DNA of 64,000 bases from Saussurea involucrata (Eukaryota; Streptophyta; Magnoliopsida; Asterales; Asteraceae): NCBI GenBank assembly GCA_033807775.1, contig CM066326.1:87830873-87894872 (forward strand). Direction: 5' to 3'. The position numbers were made by a program, and so were the translations under genes. Positions 44,901 to 54,307 of this stretch are shown here, in pieces (the stretch's first letter is position 1; the number at the start of each line of letters is the position of its first letter). A model generated the notes under the pieces. It was given only the letters and a program-made list of their open reading frames with translations. It was not told the origin of the DNA and did no database searches.

Positions 44901-46403
44901 ATGAAAGATCCAAGTTGGATAGAATCAATGCAAGAGGAGCTGCTACAGTTTAAATTACAGGATGTTTGGGACTTGGTGGAACTTCCAAAAGGTCATAGAG
45001 CAATTGGCACCAAGTGGATTTTCAGAAACAAGAAGGATGACAGAGGAATTGTGATCAGAAACAAAGCAAGGTTGGTTGCACAAGGGTATACTCAGGAAGA
45101 GGGCATAGACTATGAGGAAGTCTTTGCTCCAGTGGCAAGGATTGAAGCAATTAGGCTATTTCTAGCCTATGCCTCATACATGAAGTTTAAGGTCTACCAA
45201 ATGGATGTAAAAAGTGCTTTTCTGTATGGAAGTATTGATGAAGAAGTATATGTCTGTCAACCCCCTGGATTTGAGAATCCATTGCACCCTAACAGAGTGT
45301 ACAAGCTAAAGAAGGCACTTTATGGTTTACATCAAGCCCCAAGAGCATGGTATGACACCCTGTCTACCTATCTCCTGAAAAATGACTTTGAAAGAGGAGT
45401 CATTGACAAGACCTTGTTCATTAAGAGGAGAAAGAAAGGCACACTACTTGTTCAGATCTATGTGGATGACATCATCTTTGGATCCACAGATGATCACATG
45501 TGTAAAGAGTTTGAAGAGTTAATGCACAAGAGCTTCAAGATGAGTTCCATGGGAGAACTTACTTTCTTCCTTGGACTTCAGGTGAAACAGAGGAAATATG
45601 GGATTTTCATAAGCCAATCCAAATATGTGAAAGACATCCTGGACAAGTATGGTTTAACAGACTCAAAGCCAGCAAGCACACCAATGGAGACACACAAACA
45701 GATCACTGCAGATCTTGAGGGGGAGGATGTGGATGTCCATCATTACAGATCTATGATTGGATCACTCATGTATCTCACAGCCTCTAGACCAGACATTATG
45801 TTTCCAGTATGTGTTTGTGCCAGATTTCAGGTTACTCCTAAGCAATCACACATGCATGCAGTCAAAAGAATTTTTAGATACCTAAGAGGGCAACCTAGAT
45901 TAGGTCTTTGGTATCCTTATGAATCTTCATTTGACTTACTTGCATACTCAGACAGTGACTTAGGAGGAGCTAACATGGATAGGAAGTCTACTTCAGGTGG
46001 ATGTCAGTTTTTGGGTGCAAGACTTGTATCATGGCAGTGTAAGAAACAAACCACAGTGTCCTTATCCACAACAGAAGCTGAGTATATAGCTGCTGCAAGT
46101 TGCTGTTTGCAGGTTTTATGGATTCAGAATCAGATGTTGGACTATGGGGTAACATTTCTTCACACTCCAATCTTCATTGACAACAACAGTGCCATTAGCA
46201 TTGTTAACAATCCTGTCAAGCACTCAAAAACAAAGCACATAGAGACCAGGTATCACTTTATTAGAGACTGTAATGAAAAGAAATTGATTCAAGTTGCTAA
46301 AGTTCATACCAATGACCAGTTTGCAGATCTATTCACAAAAGCTTTTGATGTGGGTAGATTCACTTTCTTGGTAGCAAGTGTGGGCTTAATCAACCTAGAA
46401 TAA
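44901..46403 (+). CDS. Copia C RT-RNase H frame
   Basis: 500 codons, open, but cut off from the upstream part of pol by frame changes. RT starts at IGTKWIFRNKKDDRG and has QMDVKSAFLYG and YVDD at residues 187-190; RNase H has YSDSDLGGANMDRKSTSG, TTEAEYIAAASCC and DNNSAISI; the end is LFTKAFDVGRFTFLVASVG. Catalytic residues are present. It probably cannot be expressed as a functional polyprotein from this copy; the internal ATG at 44901 is not the native start. Confidence 0.88.
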   Translation: MKDPSWIESMQEELLQFKLQDVWDLVELPKGHRAIGTKWIFRNKKDDRGIVIRNKARLVAQGYTQEEGIDYEEVFAPVARIEAIRLFLAYASYMKFKVYQMDVKSAFLYGSIDEEVYVCQPPGFENPLHPNRVYKLKKALYGLHQAPRAWYDTLSTYLLKNDFERGVIDKTLFIKRRKKGTLLVQIYVDDIIFGSTDDHMCKEFEELMHKSFKMSSMGELTFFLGLQVKQRKYGIFISQSKYVKDILDKYGLTDSKPASTPMETHKQITADLEGEDVDVHHYRSMIGSLMYLTASRPDIMFPVCVCARFQVTPKQSHMHAVKRIFRYLRGQPRLGLWYPYESSFDLLAYSDSDLGGANMDRKSTSGGCQFLGARLVSWQCKKQTTVSLSTTEAEYIAAASCCLQVLWIQNQMLDYGVTFLHTPIFIDNNSAISIVNNPVKHSKTKHIETRYHFIRDCNEKKLIQVAKVHTNDQFADLFTKAFDVGRFTFLVASVGLINLE

Positions 46404-46522
46404 ATTCATGATTTTTATTTGGTTTTATATACCTGTATTTCTTTGTTTATTTGGTGTTTCTAACTAGCTTTCTCAGAACCTCAGTATGACTCAGATGGAC
46501 AAGTGCTGCAAAGTGCAAGTAT

Positions 46523-46916
46523 AGTTACTACTGCTCAGTAGTTAATACTGTTTGTGTAGTTAATACTGCTGAGTAGTTAATATTGCCTTGCAGTTAATAC
46601 TGCTCAGTAGTTAATACTGCTTTGTAGTTAATACTGCTTAGTAGTTAATATTGCTTTGTGGTTAATACTGCTTAGTAGTTAATACTGCTTGTGTAGTTAA
46701 TACTGCCTTGCAGTTAATACTGCTCAGTAGTTAATACTGCTTTGTAGTTAATACTGCTTAGTAGTTAATACTGCTTTGTGGTTAATACTGCTTAGTAGTT
46801 AATACTGCTTGTGTAGTTAATACTGCTTGTGTAATTAATACTGCTGTGTAGTTAATACTGCCTTGCAGTTAATACTGCTCAATCGTTAATACTGCTAAGT
46901 TGTTAATACTGCTTTT
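46523..46916. repeat. TTAATACTGCT array upstream of copia C ORF3
   Basis: About 23 copies of TTAATACTGC(T/C) with short variable spacers (such as CAGTAG, TTGTAG, TGTGTAG) and a period of 17-18 bp. The last copy ends just 25 bp before the TATAAATA box at 46941. The first copies are TTACTACTGCT-like, as in the LTRs. Confidence 0.93.
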
Positions 46917-46940
46917 AAAGAAAATCAGGGCAAATACTGC

Positions 46941-46948
46941 TATAAATA
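46941..46948 (+). promoter_or_regulatory. Internal TATA box for copia C ORF3
   Basis: TATAAATA, 118 bp before the ORF3 ATG and directly after the motif array. It is the same octamer as the LTR TATA box (40112-40119). Downstream GCCCGCCAAAGTTCATAACG and a pyrimidine-rich leader ending CCTCAGGAA are shared with D. An alternative is that the leader end is a splice acceptor for a subgenomic RNA. Confidence 0.6.
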
Positions 46949-47058
46949 CTCTTTCAGCCCGCCAAAGTTCATAACGTTTTTTTTTTGCATTCAATTCATC
47001 TCTTTCTAACCTTTTCTCCCTAGAATCTCTGTGTTTTCTATCCAAATCCTCAGGAAGA

Positions 47059-49887
47059 ATGACGACAATGGAGTTTGTCGATGAGCACAATGAGATTGCG
47101 ATGCTTCAGAAGCCAAAGCAGGCCGCAGGGTTTCATGATATTGTGGATTTTCTCAAGACCTCACACATCTCTCATGCCCTAACAGTGTGCCCAACAATAT
47201 ACATCGAACATCAAAAGCAATTTTGGGAGAATGCCACTGTTGTATTTGAAGATGGGCAGAAGATCATTCGCACAAGGGTTTGTGACAAACCCTTGAAGGT
47301 CACAGAGGAGGTTATTCGCATTACTCTTCACTTTGATGATGCCTCAGGTATAACCTCTTTATCTAATGATGAACTCTACTCGACCTTACAAAGAATGGGG
47401 TATGAAGGTCCCATTGGAGTTTTTAAATTCTACAAGTCAAAATTTTACACCCAATGGCGATTTCTTGTTCATACTCTTATGCACTGTATTTCAAAGAAAA
47501 CAACTGGATGGAGTGAGTTTAGCAGTACCATTGCTTATGCCTTGGTCTGCTTAGCCACTGCCAGAAGGTTCAATTTTTCAGCAATGATTTTTAATGATCT
47601 TGTGGCAAACCTAGAATCCAAAAAGAAATTTTATATGTATCCTAGGTTTGTCCAAGAAGTTATTAACCATGAATTGATGGATTTACCTCAGTCTGCTGAG
47701 GTATATGTGCCAAAATCCCCTAAAGGGAAGGTTTTCTCAAATATGAGAAGACTTCCTAGGGACTCGGAAGGAGTTGACACACCATTGTTCTCTATAATGA
47801 TGGTTGTGTCCCACACCATTGAAGGTATGGCATCAGGGTCAAGGCCCACATTAGACACACCCACTGATGACCAATCCCAGCCTTCCATCACAAAAGTAAT
47901 CCCTCAGTCCATTCTTGTACGACCCACTCCCAAAATAACCAAAAAGTTTGAAAGAAGAAAGGTACACAAGGTTCCTTCCCTTGATGTATCTCCTAAGAGC
48001 CCGAAGCCTTTAAGCCCTCTGTTGGAGCATTCTCCAATGGAGAATATCGAAAGGGAAACCACAGGGGTGTCTCCCAACCCCAAGAAGGTGCTCTCTAAGG
48101 AGAAGGATGAGCATGTGGGCTGCAAGGCTGCCACTACTTCTGCTAGCAAAGAGAAGGACAGTGGTAACATCAATAAGACCTTCCCCACGGCAACTCAGAA
48201 TGTGAAAACATTCAGAGGACCCAGGCGCCAAGAAACCATGGGAGTAGGCAGTGCTTTTGCTAGGCAAAAGACACCTGCTACAATTTCCAGTGATCCTTTA
48301 ACGGAGGTAAAAACTCCTAAACAGGGTGAGGATAGATATACGTACGAGGAATTGATGGAAACCATTGCCAACATCAACATTGAGGTCATGGATCAGCAGA
48401 AGGAGATTGATGAGCTTAAGAAGGTGGTTCTTCATCAAAACACCAAGATAGAAAAGAATAAGAAGCTGATCACCAAACTGCTACAAAGAAGGAAGAAAGC
48501 TCAGTATGTTCTGAGAAGGAGAGGATCAACCTCTGATGCTTCCAAAAAGGGGGAGTTAGACTCTGATCTACACATGGAGGATGCAAAGATTGAAGGGGAG
48601 TATGAGTATAAGGTTGAGGGGGAGTCTAAGCAGGCTGCAGATATTACAAAAGAAGCAGAAACAGAAAAAGCAGCAGAAACGGTTATTGCTGCTGATATTA
48701 CAAAGGAAGCAGAAACAGAACCAGCAGTAGAAACAGTTAATGCTGCTGAGATTGAGAAAGAAGTAGAAACTGTCCAAGCAGTAGAAACAGATAATGCTGC
48801 AGTGTCTGAGACTGAAGCAGCAGTAACTGAAATTTTGAAGAATCTTGTGGAGGCAGCAGTATCTGAAAGTGAGAAGGAAGCAGTACCTGCAACTAAATCC
48901 GAGATTGATGCAGAGATATTTTGGATTGTGAAGGATAGTGTTGAAGCAGCAGCATTAAAGGTTATAAAAGAAGCAGTAACAGCTATAGCAGTAGAAATGG
49001 TTACTGCTGCTGAAAAACATAAGGCAGCAGAAACCATCCCGGAAGCAGCAGAAACAAAGGAAAAAGCTGAAATCATTCCTGAAGCTGTTAAAACTTTCAA
49101 AAGAACAAAGATGATGTCAACCAAAAGGCCAAGAACAAAGTCCATAGCTTCAAAGAAGAAAGATGTAAAGAAGCCAAGGGTGGAACCAACTGTAGAAGAA
49201 GCCCATGAGAAAGCAGTGAAAGAGAAATCTGATCCAAAAGTTGCTGAAGAAGAAGTGGAAACTCCCTCAGGTCAACCAAGCAATGTACAATCACTGCCAA
49301 ATGCTCAATGTGATATGTATATTACAGTGGTTGATACCAATCCAATCAAAGCTAAACCATTAGCTTCTATGGCTCCTGAAATCATCTTCTGGGATACTTT
49401 GAAAGATCAGAGAAAGGAGTACATTAGAGTAAAAAGAGCAGATGGGAAGTTTGAGGTCAGTTCTACATGGGGAAAACTTTTAAGGATGTGCTCTAGATCA
49501 GACTTGGAAGAAATGTTCAAGGTAGGAATGAAGCTTTATGGAAATATGCTGACTGAAAATGGAATGTCCATCACCAAAATGGTACTTGAATTCTTGTGTC
49601 TAATGTTCAATACAGAAGCAGTTAAGTATTTGACAGAAAGGCAATTTCAAGTTGTTACCAAATGGATGCTTATTGAAAACTGTGGTGTGTATGTCATAAC
49701 TCTTGACAATGCATATCATGAGTATTACTTGGTGGATAAAATATACAAGCACAACATGAAAAGGTTGGATGGAATGCTAAAAACTAAGTTGGTGAGTGAC
49801 AAAGACTCTGAGATGGCAAGATACCTGGTAAGAAGGATTATCAATCAAAGTCTGGGAGTGAATCCTGATTTATGCGTTCATGATTAA
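47059..49887 (+). CDS. Copia C third ORF (ORF3), function unknown
   Basis: 942 aa, open. The N-terminal 230 residues (FVDEHNEIAMLQK..., ALTVCPTIYIEHQ, KTTGWSEFS, then FYMYPRFVQEVI) form a conserved block also seen in D. The middle is low complexity and holds a predicted coiled coil (about 443-475) followed by basic RRKKAQYVLRRR. Ala/Glu/Thr/Val repeats (about 525-660) are built from the array motif in both orientations, and a second basic stretch is near 683-710 (TKRPRTKS...KKKDVKKPRVEP). The C-terminal 180 residues (WDTLKDQRKEYIRVKRADG, then SRSDLEEMFKVGMKLYGN) form a second conserved block. There is no signal peptide or membrane span; it looks nuclear rather than envelope-like. I recall similar uncharacterised proteins in Asteraceae. 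Confidence 0.85.
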   Translation: MTTMEFVDEHNEIAMLQKPKQAAGFHDIVDFLKTSHISHALTVCPTIYIEHQKQFWENATVVFEDGQKIIRTRVCDKPLKVTEEVIRITLHFDDASGITSLSNDELYSTLQRMGYEGPIGVFKFYKSKFYTQWRFLVHTLMHCISKKTTGWSEFSSTIAYALVCLATARRFNFSAMIFNDLVANLESKKKFYMYPRFVQEVINHELMDLPQSAEVYVPKSPKGKVFSNMRRLPRDSEGVDTPLFSIMMVVSHTIEGMASGSRPTLDTPTDDQSQPSITKVIPQSILVRPTPKITKKFERRKVHKVPSLDVSPKSPKPLSPLLEHSPMENIERETTGVSPNPKKVLSKEKDEHVGCKAATTSASKEKDSGNINKTFPTATQNVKTFRGPRRQETMGVGSAFARQKTPATISSDPLTEVKTPKQGEDRYTYEELMETIANINIEVMDQQKEIDELKKVVLHQNTKIEKNKKLITKLLQRRKKAQYVLRRRGSTSDASKKGELDSDLHMEDAKIEGEYEYKVEGESKQAADITKEAETEKAAETVIAADITKEAETEPAVETVNAAEIEKEVETVQAVETDNAAVSETEAAVTEILKNLVEAAVSESEKEAVPATKSEIDAEIFWIVKDSVEAAALKVIKEAVTAIAVEMVTAAEKHKAAETIPEAAETKEKAEIIPEAVKTFKRTKMMSTKRPRTKSIASKKKDVKKPRVEPTVEEAHEKAVKEKSDPKVAEEEVETPSGQPSNVQSLPNAQCDMYITVVDTNPIKAKPLASMAPEIIFWDTLKDQRKEYIRVKRADGKFEVSSTWGKLLRMCSRSDLEEMFKVGMKLYGNMLTENGMSITKMVLEFLCLMFNTEAVKYLTERQFQVVTKWMLIENCGVYVITLDNAYHEYYLVDKIYKHNMKRLDGMLKTKLVSDKDSEMARYLVRRIINQSLGVNPDLCVHD

Positions 49888-49950
49888 GTTTTGGAAGCAT
49901 CATCTGAAGAACTTGACTTCTCTTCCTGAAAAGTCAAGTTAGGGGGAGAT

Positions 49951-50754
49951 TGTTGGGAACTGAAGATATTTGCTAAGTATGGATAATACTGCCAGAACAA
50001 AGTTAGTACTGCCAGGGCATAATTACTACTGCAAGTGGACATTACTACTGCCAGAACAACATTAGTGCTGCCAGATCAAAGTTAGTACTGCTTATGCAAT
50101 GGTTACTACTGCCAGACAAAGTTAATACTGCTAGATCATTGTTAGTACTGCTGATACATTAATGCTGCTGAAACAAGGTTAGTACTGCTAGTCAAGTTAG
50201 TACTGCTAAACACGTTAATGCTGCTGGAACAAGTTAATGCTGCTGGAATGAGTTAGTACTGCTAGAATAAATTAATGCTGCTGGAGAATATTAGTACTGC
50301 TCATGCTGAATGAAGATTAATACTGCTGATGTGATAAGTTTGGAATGAGAAGATTTTGGAGATAAAAGTGGAACGAATGAAGATATGCTTAAAGAAGATT
50401 CAGAAGATCAATTTATTTTTGATAGTTATCTTGTACCTATTGTGTATAAATAGTTGTTCATAGATAGCTAATACAGAATACGTATACGTGAGATACAGAA
50501 TTCGATTTTGTTTAGAGAGAGAATTAACCTCAAGGTTTAGAACCCTATTTCTAAAGAAGTAGAAGTCGTCTTGATTGAGCCTGTTCATCAAGATTGAGGT
50601 TTGGTTGTAATCTTGTGAGTCGAAGCATTGAATACAAACAGTTTGTGTTTTCTGATATATTGTTCATTGATTGTGAGAATTAAAGTTCTATTCCGCAGAT
50701 TCTTTAATTCTGAATTCTAGGTATTATTAATCTTGTTAAGATTCGATCCTGACA
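49951..50754 (+). repeat. 3' LTR of copia C
   Basis: 804 bp; TATAAATA at 50445-50452. It is 23 bp longer than the 5' copy, mainly one extra motif unit (TAGATCATTGTTAGTACTGC) in the array at 49981-50325. Confidence 0.94.
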
Positions 50755-50759
50755 ATAAG

Positions 50760-51704
50760 GCACATGGCATAGTAGGACCATTGTGATCTAGTTAGCTATA
50801 CCATCTTTTCCAAGCAGAAAATTAAAGGAAAAAGAATCACAAAAGTCATAACTTTTTGCCCAAATGAACCGCTCCGGCTACAGGTCGATCGGTCGCATGG
50901 CCATATATACCTGTGATTGCTGATTCCATCAGTAGAATCACTATCATCAAATACTAATCTATGTGTGTTTATCTTAGTTTTGAGCTTGATATGTTTTTCC
51001 AGATATATGATCAAGAATATATGTAATGTTTAATAATTAATTGATATATAATTAATGCTTTCTGGGCAAAGTTAAAATCACCTTCTTTAATTTGGAATCA
51101 AAAAATCTTATCTTTTAATGGATATGACATATAATATATAGATATATATACACACACACAAACATGTATGTATACATCTTAATCAAGAAAATGATTCCAT
51201 TTTCTTGAGCAGTTCCAGACATATATATATTTTCTCGGGTGAGATAATGGATGATTATGTTTGATCACTGGTATAATTAGAAAATGAAATGTTGGCTTTG
51301 ATGTAGTTCAAACCGTACAACTTCTAAAGCACTCGTACAAATTACTTAAGCACATACCCAGTCGGTGAATTTTATATACATACATACAGATTCTCTCTCA
51401 CATGAATGATACTGCTAACAAGGACATAATATTCTGATATAGACTTGGAACCAAATTTTCATCTTTTTTTAGCCTTTGATTTGCATCCTCTCAAAGAAAC
51501 CACAAGAAAACTGGAAACACTTGCATTTCTCATCCATCCACAGTGTCCAAGTCATTTTAGGCATTAACTTATGGTCATTTTCAGCTTTAGCATAAACTTA
51601 ACCCTCCTACAGATAGCTATATTTCATTTTCCATTTCATTTCTTCTGGGATAAGCTGATCTTATATAAGACCTTTATTTTAATGTTTTGTTTTATGATTT
51701 AAAG
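50760..51704 (+). other. Native remainder of NAC intron 1
   Basis: AT-rich sequence with a short (TA)n(CA)n run near 51138-51162 and no open gene, RNA gene or repeat that I recognise. It ends with a pyrimidine-rich stretch and TTTAAAG, the acceptor for exon 2. Confidence 0.75.
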
Positions 51705-51970
51705 AGGTGGCAAAACTCAATTCGAGTGAGTGGTATTTCTTCAGCTTTCGTGATCGCAAGTACGCAACAGGATACCGCACCAATAGGGCCACGAAATCTG
51801 GATACTGGAAGGCTACTGGGAAAGATAGAACAGTTGTGGATCCAAAGACTGGTGCCCTAGTGGGGATGCGAAAGACTCTAGTGTTTTACAAGAACAGAGC
51901 TCCAAATGGGGTTAAAACTGGTTGGATCATGCACGAATTTCGCCTCAAAAACCCTAATATTCCTCCCCAG
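51705..51970 (+). CDS. NAC transcription factor, exon 2
   Basis: Encodes (E)VAKLNSSEWYFFSFRDRKYA, then GYRTNRATKSGYWKATGKDR and GMRKTLVFYKNRAPNGVKTG with WIMHEFRL, which are NAC subdomains C and D with the WKATGKDR DNA-contacting stretch intact. It ends NPNIPPQ at CAG|GTTTGT (51970/51971), the usual phase-0 position of NAC intron 2. Subdomain E (the EDWVLCRVF region) and the activation domain, normally in exon 3, do not appear anywhere downstream in the window. A LINE begins at or within a few bases of this exon end. The gene is either truncated here or has an intron 2 of more than 12 kb. Confidence 0.88.
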
Positions 51971-54035
51971 GTTTGTAGTAGGCAAGGAGCAGACTGCCTT
52001 TATTAAAAATAGGAATATTCTTGACGGTCCTCTGATAGTTAGTGAGGCTATTAGTTGGGCCAAGAAGAAAAAGATTAAGTTATTCCTGTTCAAAGTGGAC
52101 TTTGAGAAGGCGTTTGATTCCATCAATTGGGCCTTCCTTGATGAGACGATGGAACAAATGGGCTTCGGCAGTAAATGGAGGGATTGGATACAGGGGTGTA
52201 TCTCATCAGCAAAGGTGTCGGTGCTCGTCAATGGAGCACCAACCAAGGAGTTCCACATGGAAAAAGGGATTCGACAAGGTGACCCGTTGTCACCTTTCCT
52301 CTTTATTCTCGCGGCAGAGGGATTGAGAATAGCCATCAAAGAAGCTATCAGTCAAGGCATTTTTCGTGGTTTCAAACTGTCACATAGAGGACCGGAGTTA
52401 TCGGTGTTACAATACGCTGACGATGTTATCTTTCTTGGTGAATGGGGAGAACTTAATGCTACAAATTTCATGAGGATCTTGAGGTGCTTCCAACTCTCGT
52501 CTGGGCTCAAAGTTAACCTCGAGAAAAGTAAGGTAATAGGTGTGGGCGTAAATGATGTTGAGGAGAGGAGGATTGCGAGTATTATGAATTGTTCGGTAGG
52601 AGAGCTCCCTCTCTCGTATCTAGGCATCCCAATCGGAGCTAACATGTCTTGTCCTAGGCATTGGGAAGTTCTAATCGAGAAATTCAAGGCCAAGTTGAAC
52701 ATGTGGAAAGCTAAAGCGCTTTCATTTAGAGGGAGACTCGCGTTATGTAAGGCAGTCCTGGGCAGCTTGGGTTTATTTTTGTTTTCGCTTTTTAAGGTCC
52801 CAGATAAAGTCCTAAAATCCTTGGAAGGAATTCGACGCAATTTCTTTTGGGGAGGAAGCTCGGGAGATAAGAAAATGGCGTGGATCTCATGGAATAAGGT
52901 GTTGAATAGTAGGAGCAACGGAGGGTTGGGTATCGGGAGTCTCAAAGCGCTCAATTTATCTCTTCTAGGAAAATGGTGGTGGAGGTACAAGAAAGAAAAT
53001 TCGGATTTGTAGGATGTGGTTTCGGCCATTTATGGGCACATCGGAGGATTGGGTGACGAGAGTAACCCAAGGCGCAGCTCTGGACCGTGGTCCAAAATTC
53101 TTAGTCTGGACAGTGATCTAAACAAACATAATATCTCAATTAACAGCCTTATTTGTAAGGAAATTTGGTCTGGGAATGCTACTATGTTTTGGAAGTAAAG
53201 ATGGTGTGCGGATAGGACCCTTTCAGAGATGTTCCCTAGGCTTTACGCACTAGAAAGGGATCCGACTTGCATGGTTAATCAACGTATTAATAGTGACGAA
53301 AGAGGATGCAACTTTCTGTGGGAATGGAGACGTGAGATAAGGGGGGAGAGAGAAGCCGAAGAGCTGGTCAACATCAGTCATGTCTGTTCGCAAGTTGGAA
53401 TCAGGGAAGGAGATGATCGATGGGTTTGGAGTCTCGAAAAGAACGGGGTTTTCTCGGTAGCTTCTCTTCGCTTGGCCTTAAATGATATACAGCTGCCCAG
53501 GTCCGGTGTGACGACTAGTTGGTGTAATCTGGTGCCGGGAAAAGTAAACATCTTAGTGTGGCGTGCTCGTCTTGATAGGCTACCAACGCGGGATAATCTG
53601 GTGAAGAGAGGGATACACGTGAACTCCGTATTCTGCCCTCTCTGCAGCGAGAGAGTGGAATCTGTGCAGCACCTCTTGATTCATTGTAAGGTGGCCCGAG
53701 AAGTTTCGATCGATCTCCATAGTTGGTGGATGGACTTTCCATGTCTTAGCAATTCGATGGAAAACCTTCTATCCGCGGCTGACTCGGACAGGGTCCAAGT
53801 AACATCAAAGGAGGTGTTGTACGCGGTTTGTACTGTTTTCATTTGGGCGATGTGGCAAGCTCGGAATAGGGCGGTGTTTGAAGGGGAGGGAGTGTCAAGA
53901 AGCCTTACCGTTTCCGGGGTACAGTATCATTCTTTTTTCTGGGTCAAGAGTAGACACAAAAATGGGTCCAAGTTAGATTGGAATGAGTGGTGTAAGGACC
54001 CGAATAATACTTGTAAATCTTTAATGTACCCCTAG
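51971..54035 (+). pseudogene. LINE ORF2 fragment (reverse transcriptase, zf-RVT)
   Basis: One reading frame interrupted by TAG (53010-53012) and TAA (53196-53198). It begins FVVGKEQTAFIKNRNILDGP, the middle of a plant L1 RT, so the endonuclease and the first RT motifs are missing. Visible are motif A (FKVDFEKAFDSINW), GIRQGDPLSPFLF and the catalytic YADD (52413-52424), then the thumb/connection region (SYLGIPIGANM, KMAWISWNKV). The C-terminal part carries a zf-RVT zinc-binding segment (GKVNILVWRARLDRLPTRDN, CPLCSERVESVQHLLIHC). The frame ends at 54035. Not functional. Confidence 0.9.
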
Positions 54036-54080
54036 CTTCTCGCTAGTTTTTTTCTTTAATATCTCGTTGTTCCAAAAAAA
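51971..54080 (+). mobile_element. 5'-truncated L1-type LINE
   Basis: Starts abruptly inside the RT domain at the NAC exon 2 border and ends with a short A-tract (54074-54080) after a stop and 3'UTR-like sequence. No flanking duplication was found: sequence after the tail (TCTACGTATAT) does not match sequence before the start. Truncation at the 5' end and an A-rich 3' end are typical of target-primed reverse transcription. Confidence 0.85.
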
Positions 54081-54251
54081 TCTACGTATATATATAACAT
54101 CCGGAGTATCAAATCAAAAGTTGATAAATTTGCGAGTATACAATAAGTTCGATCTATATGATTAAACGTGATATGGACTCATTAATAAAATATTATTAAA
54201 CACATGCAAAAAGCGACCAATGGTTGCCTGTTATGTGTCGGTTAATGCAAC

Positions 54252-54307
54252 ATTTGTTTAATTATATATATATATATATATAAATAAAGAGAGAGAGAGA
54301 GAGAGAG
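54252..54307. repeat. (TA)n-(GA)n microsatellite, left arm of MITE 1
   Basis: TATATATA... then AATAAA and (GA)n end exactly at copia D. The (GA)n continues at 61968 after D and leads into MITE 1, whose other end is (CT)n(TA)n, so this microsatellite mirrors the right side. 54081-54251 before it is short AT-rich sequence without a gene. Confidence 0.75.

Larger units (their letters stand above)
39641..50754 (+). mobile_element. Copia element C with third ORF, in NAC intron 1
   Basis: LTRs of 781 and 804 bp, 5-bp duplication ATAAG (39636-39640 and 50755-50759), PBS AGTGGTATCAGAGCC from 40422, PPT AGGGGGAGAT just before 49951. Order: gag, PR-IN, RT-RH, motif array, TATA box, ORF3. Gag has a nonsense codon and pol has two frame changes, so this copy is not autonomous, but ORF3 is open. 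The LTRs differ at about ten sites plus small array indels by eye. Same family as D. Confidence 0.95.
39267..51704 (+). other. NAC intron 1, expanded to 12.4 kb by copia C
   Basis: Bounded by GTATGT at 39267 and TTTAAAG ending at 51704. Removing copia C and one ATAAG copy leaves about 1.3 kb, a normal plant intron size. No other genes are visible in its native parts (39267-39640 and 50760-51704). Confidence 0.85.

Noticed and set aside
46523..46916. Satellite or telomere-like tandem repeat
   Set aside because: Only about 23 units, spacers vary, and it is embedded at a fixed place before ORF3 in two elements; better explained as an element-borne motif array.
48501..49145. 214-aa minus-strand open frame
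   Set aside because: Shadow of the Ala/Glu/Thr repeats of copia C ORF3.
47059..49887. Envelope glycoprotein
   Set aside because: Position after pol suggested it, but there is no signal peptide, transmembrane segment or cysteine pattern; basic nuclear-type stretches instead.
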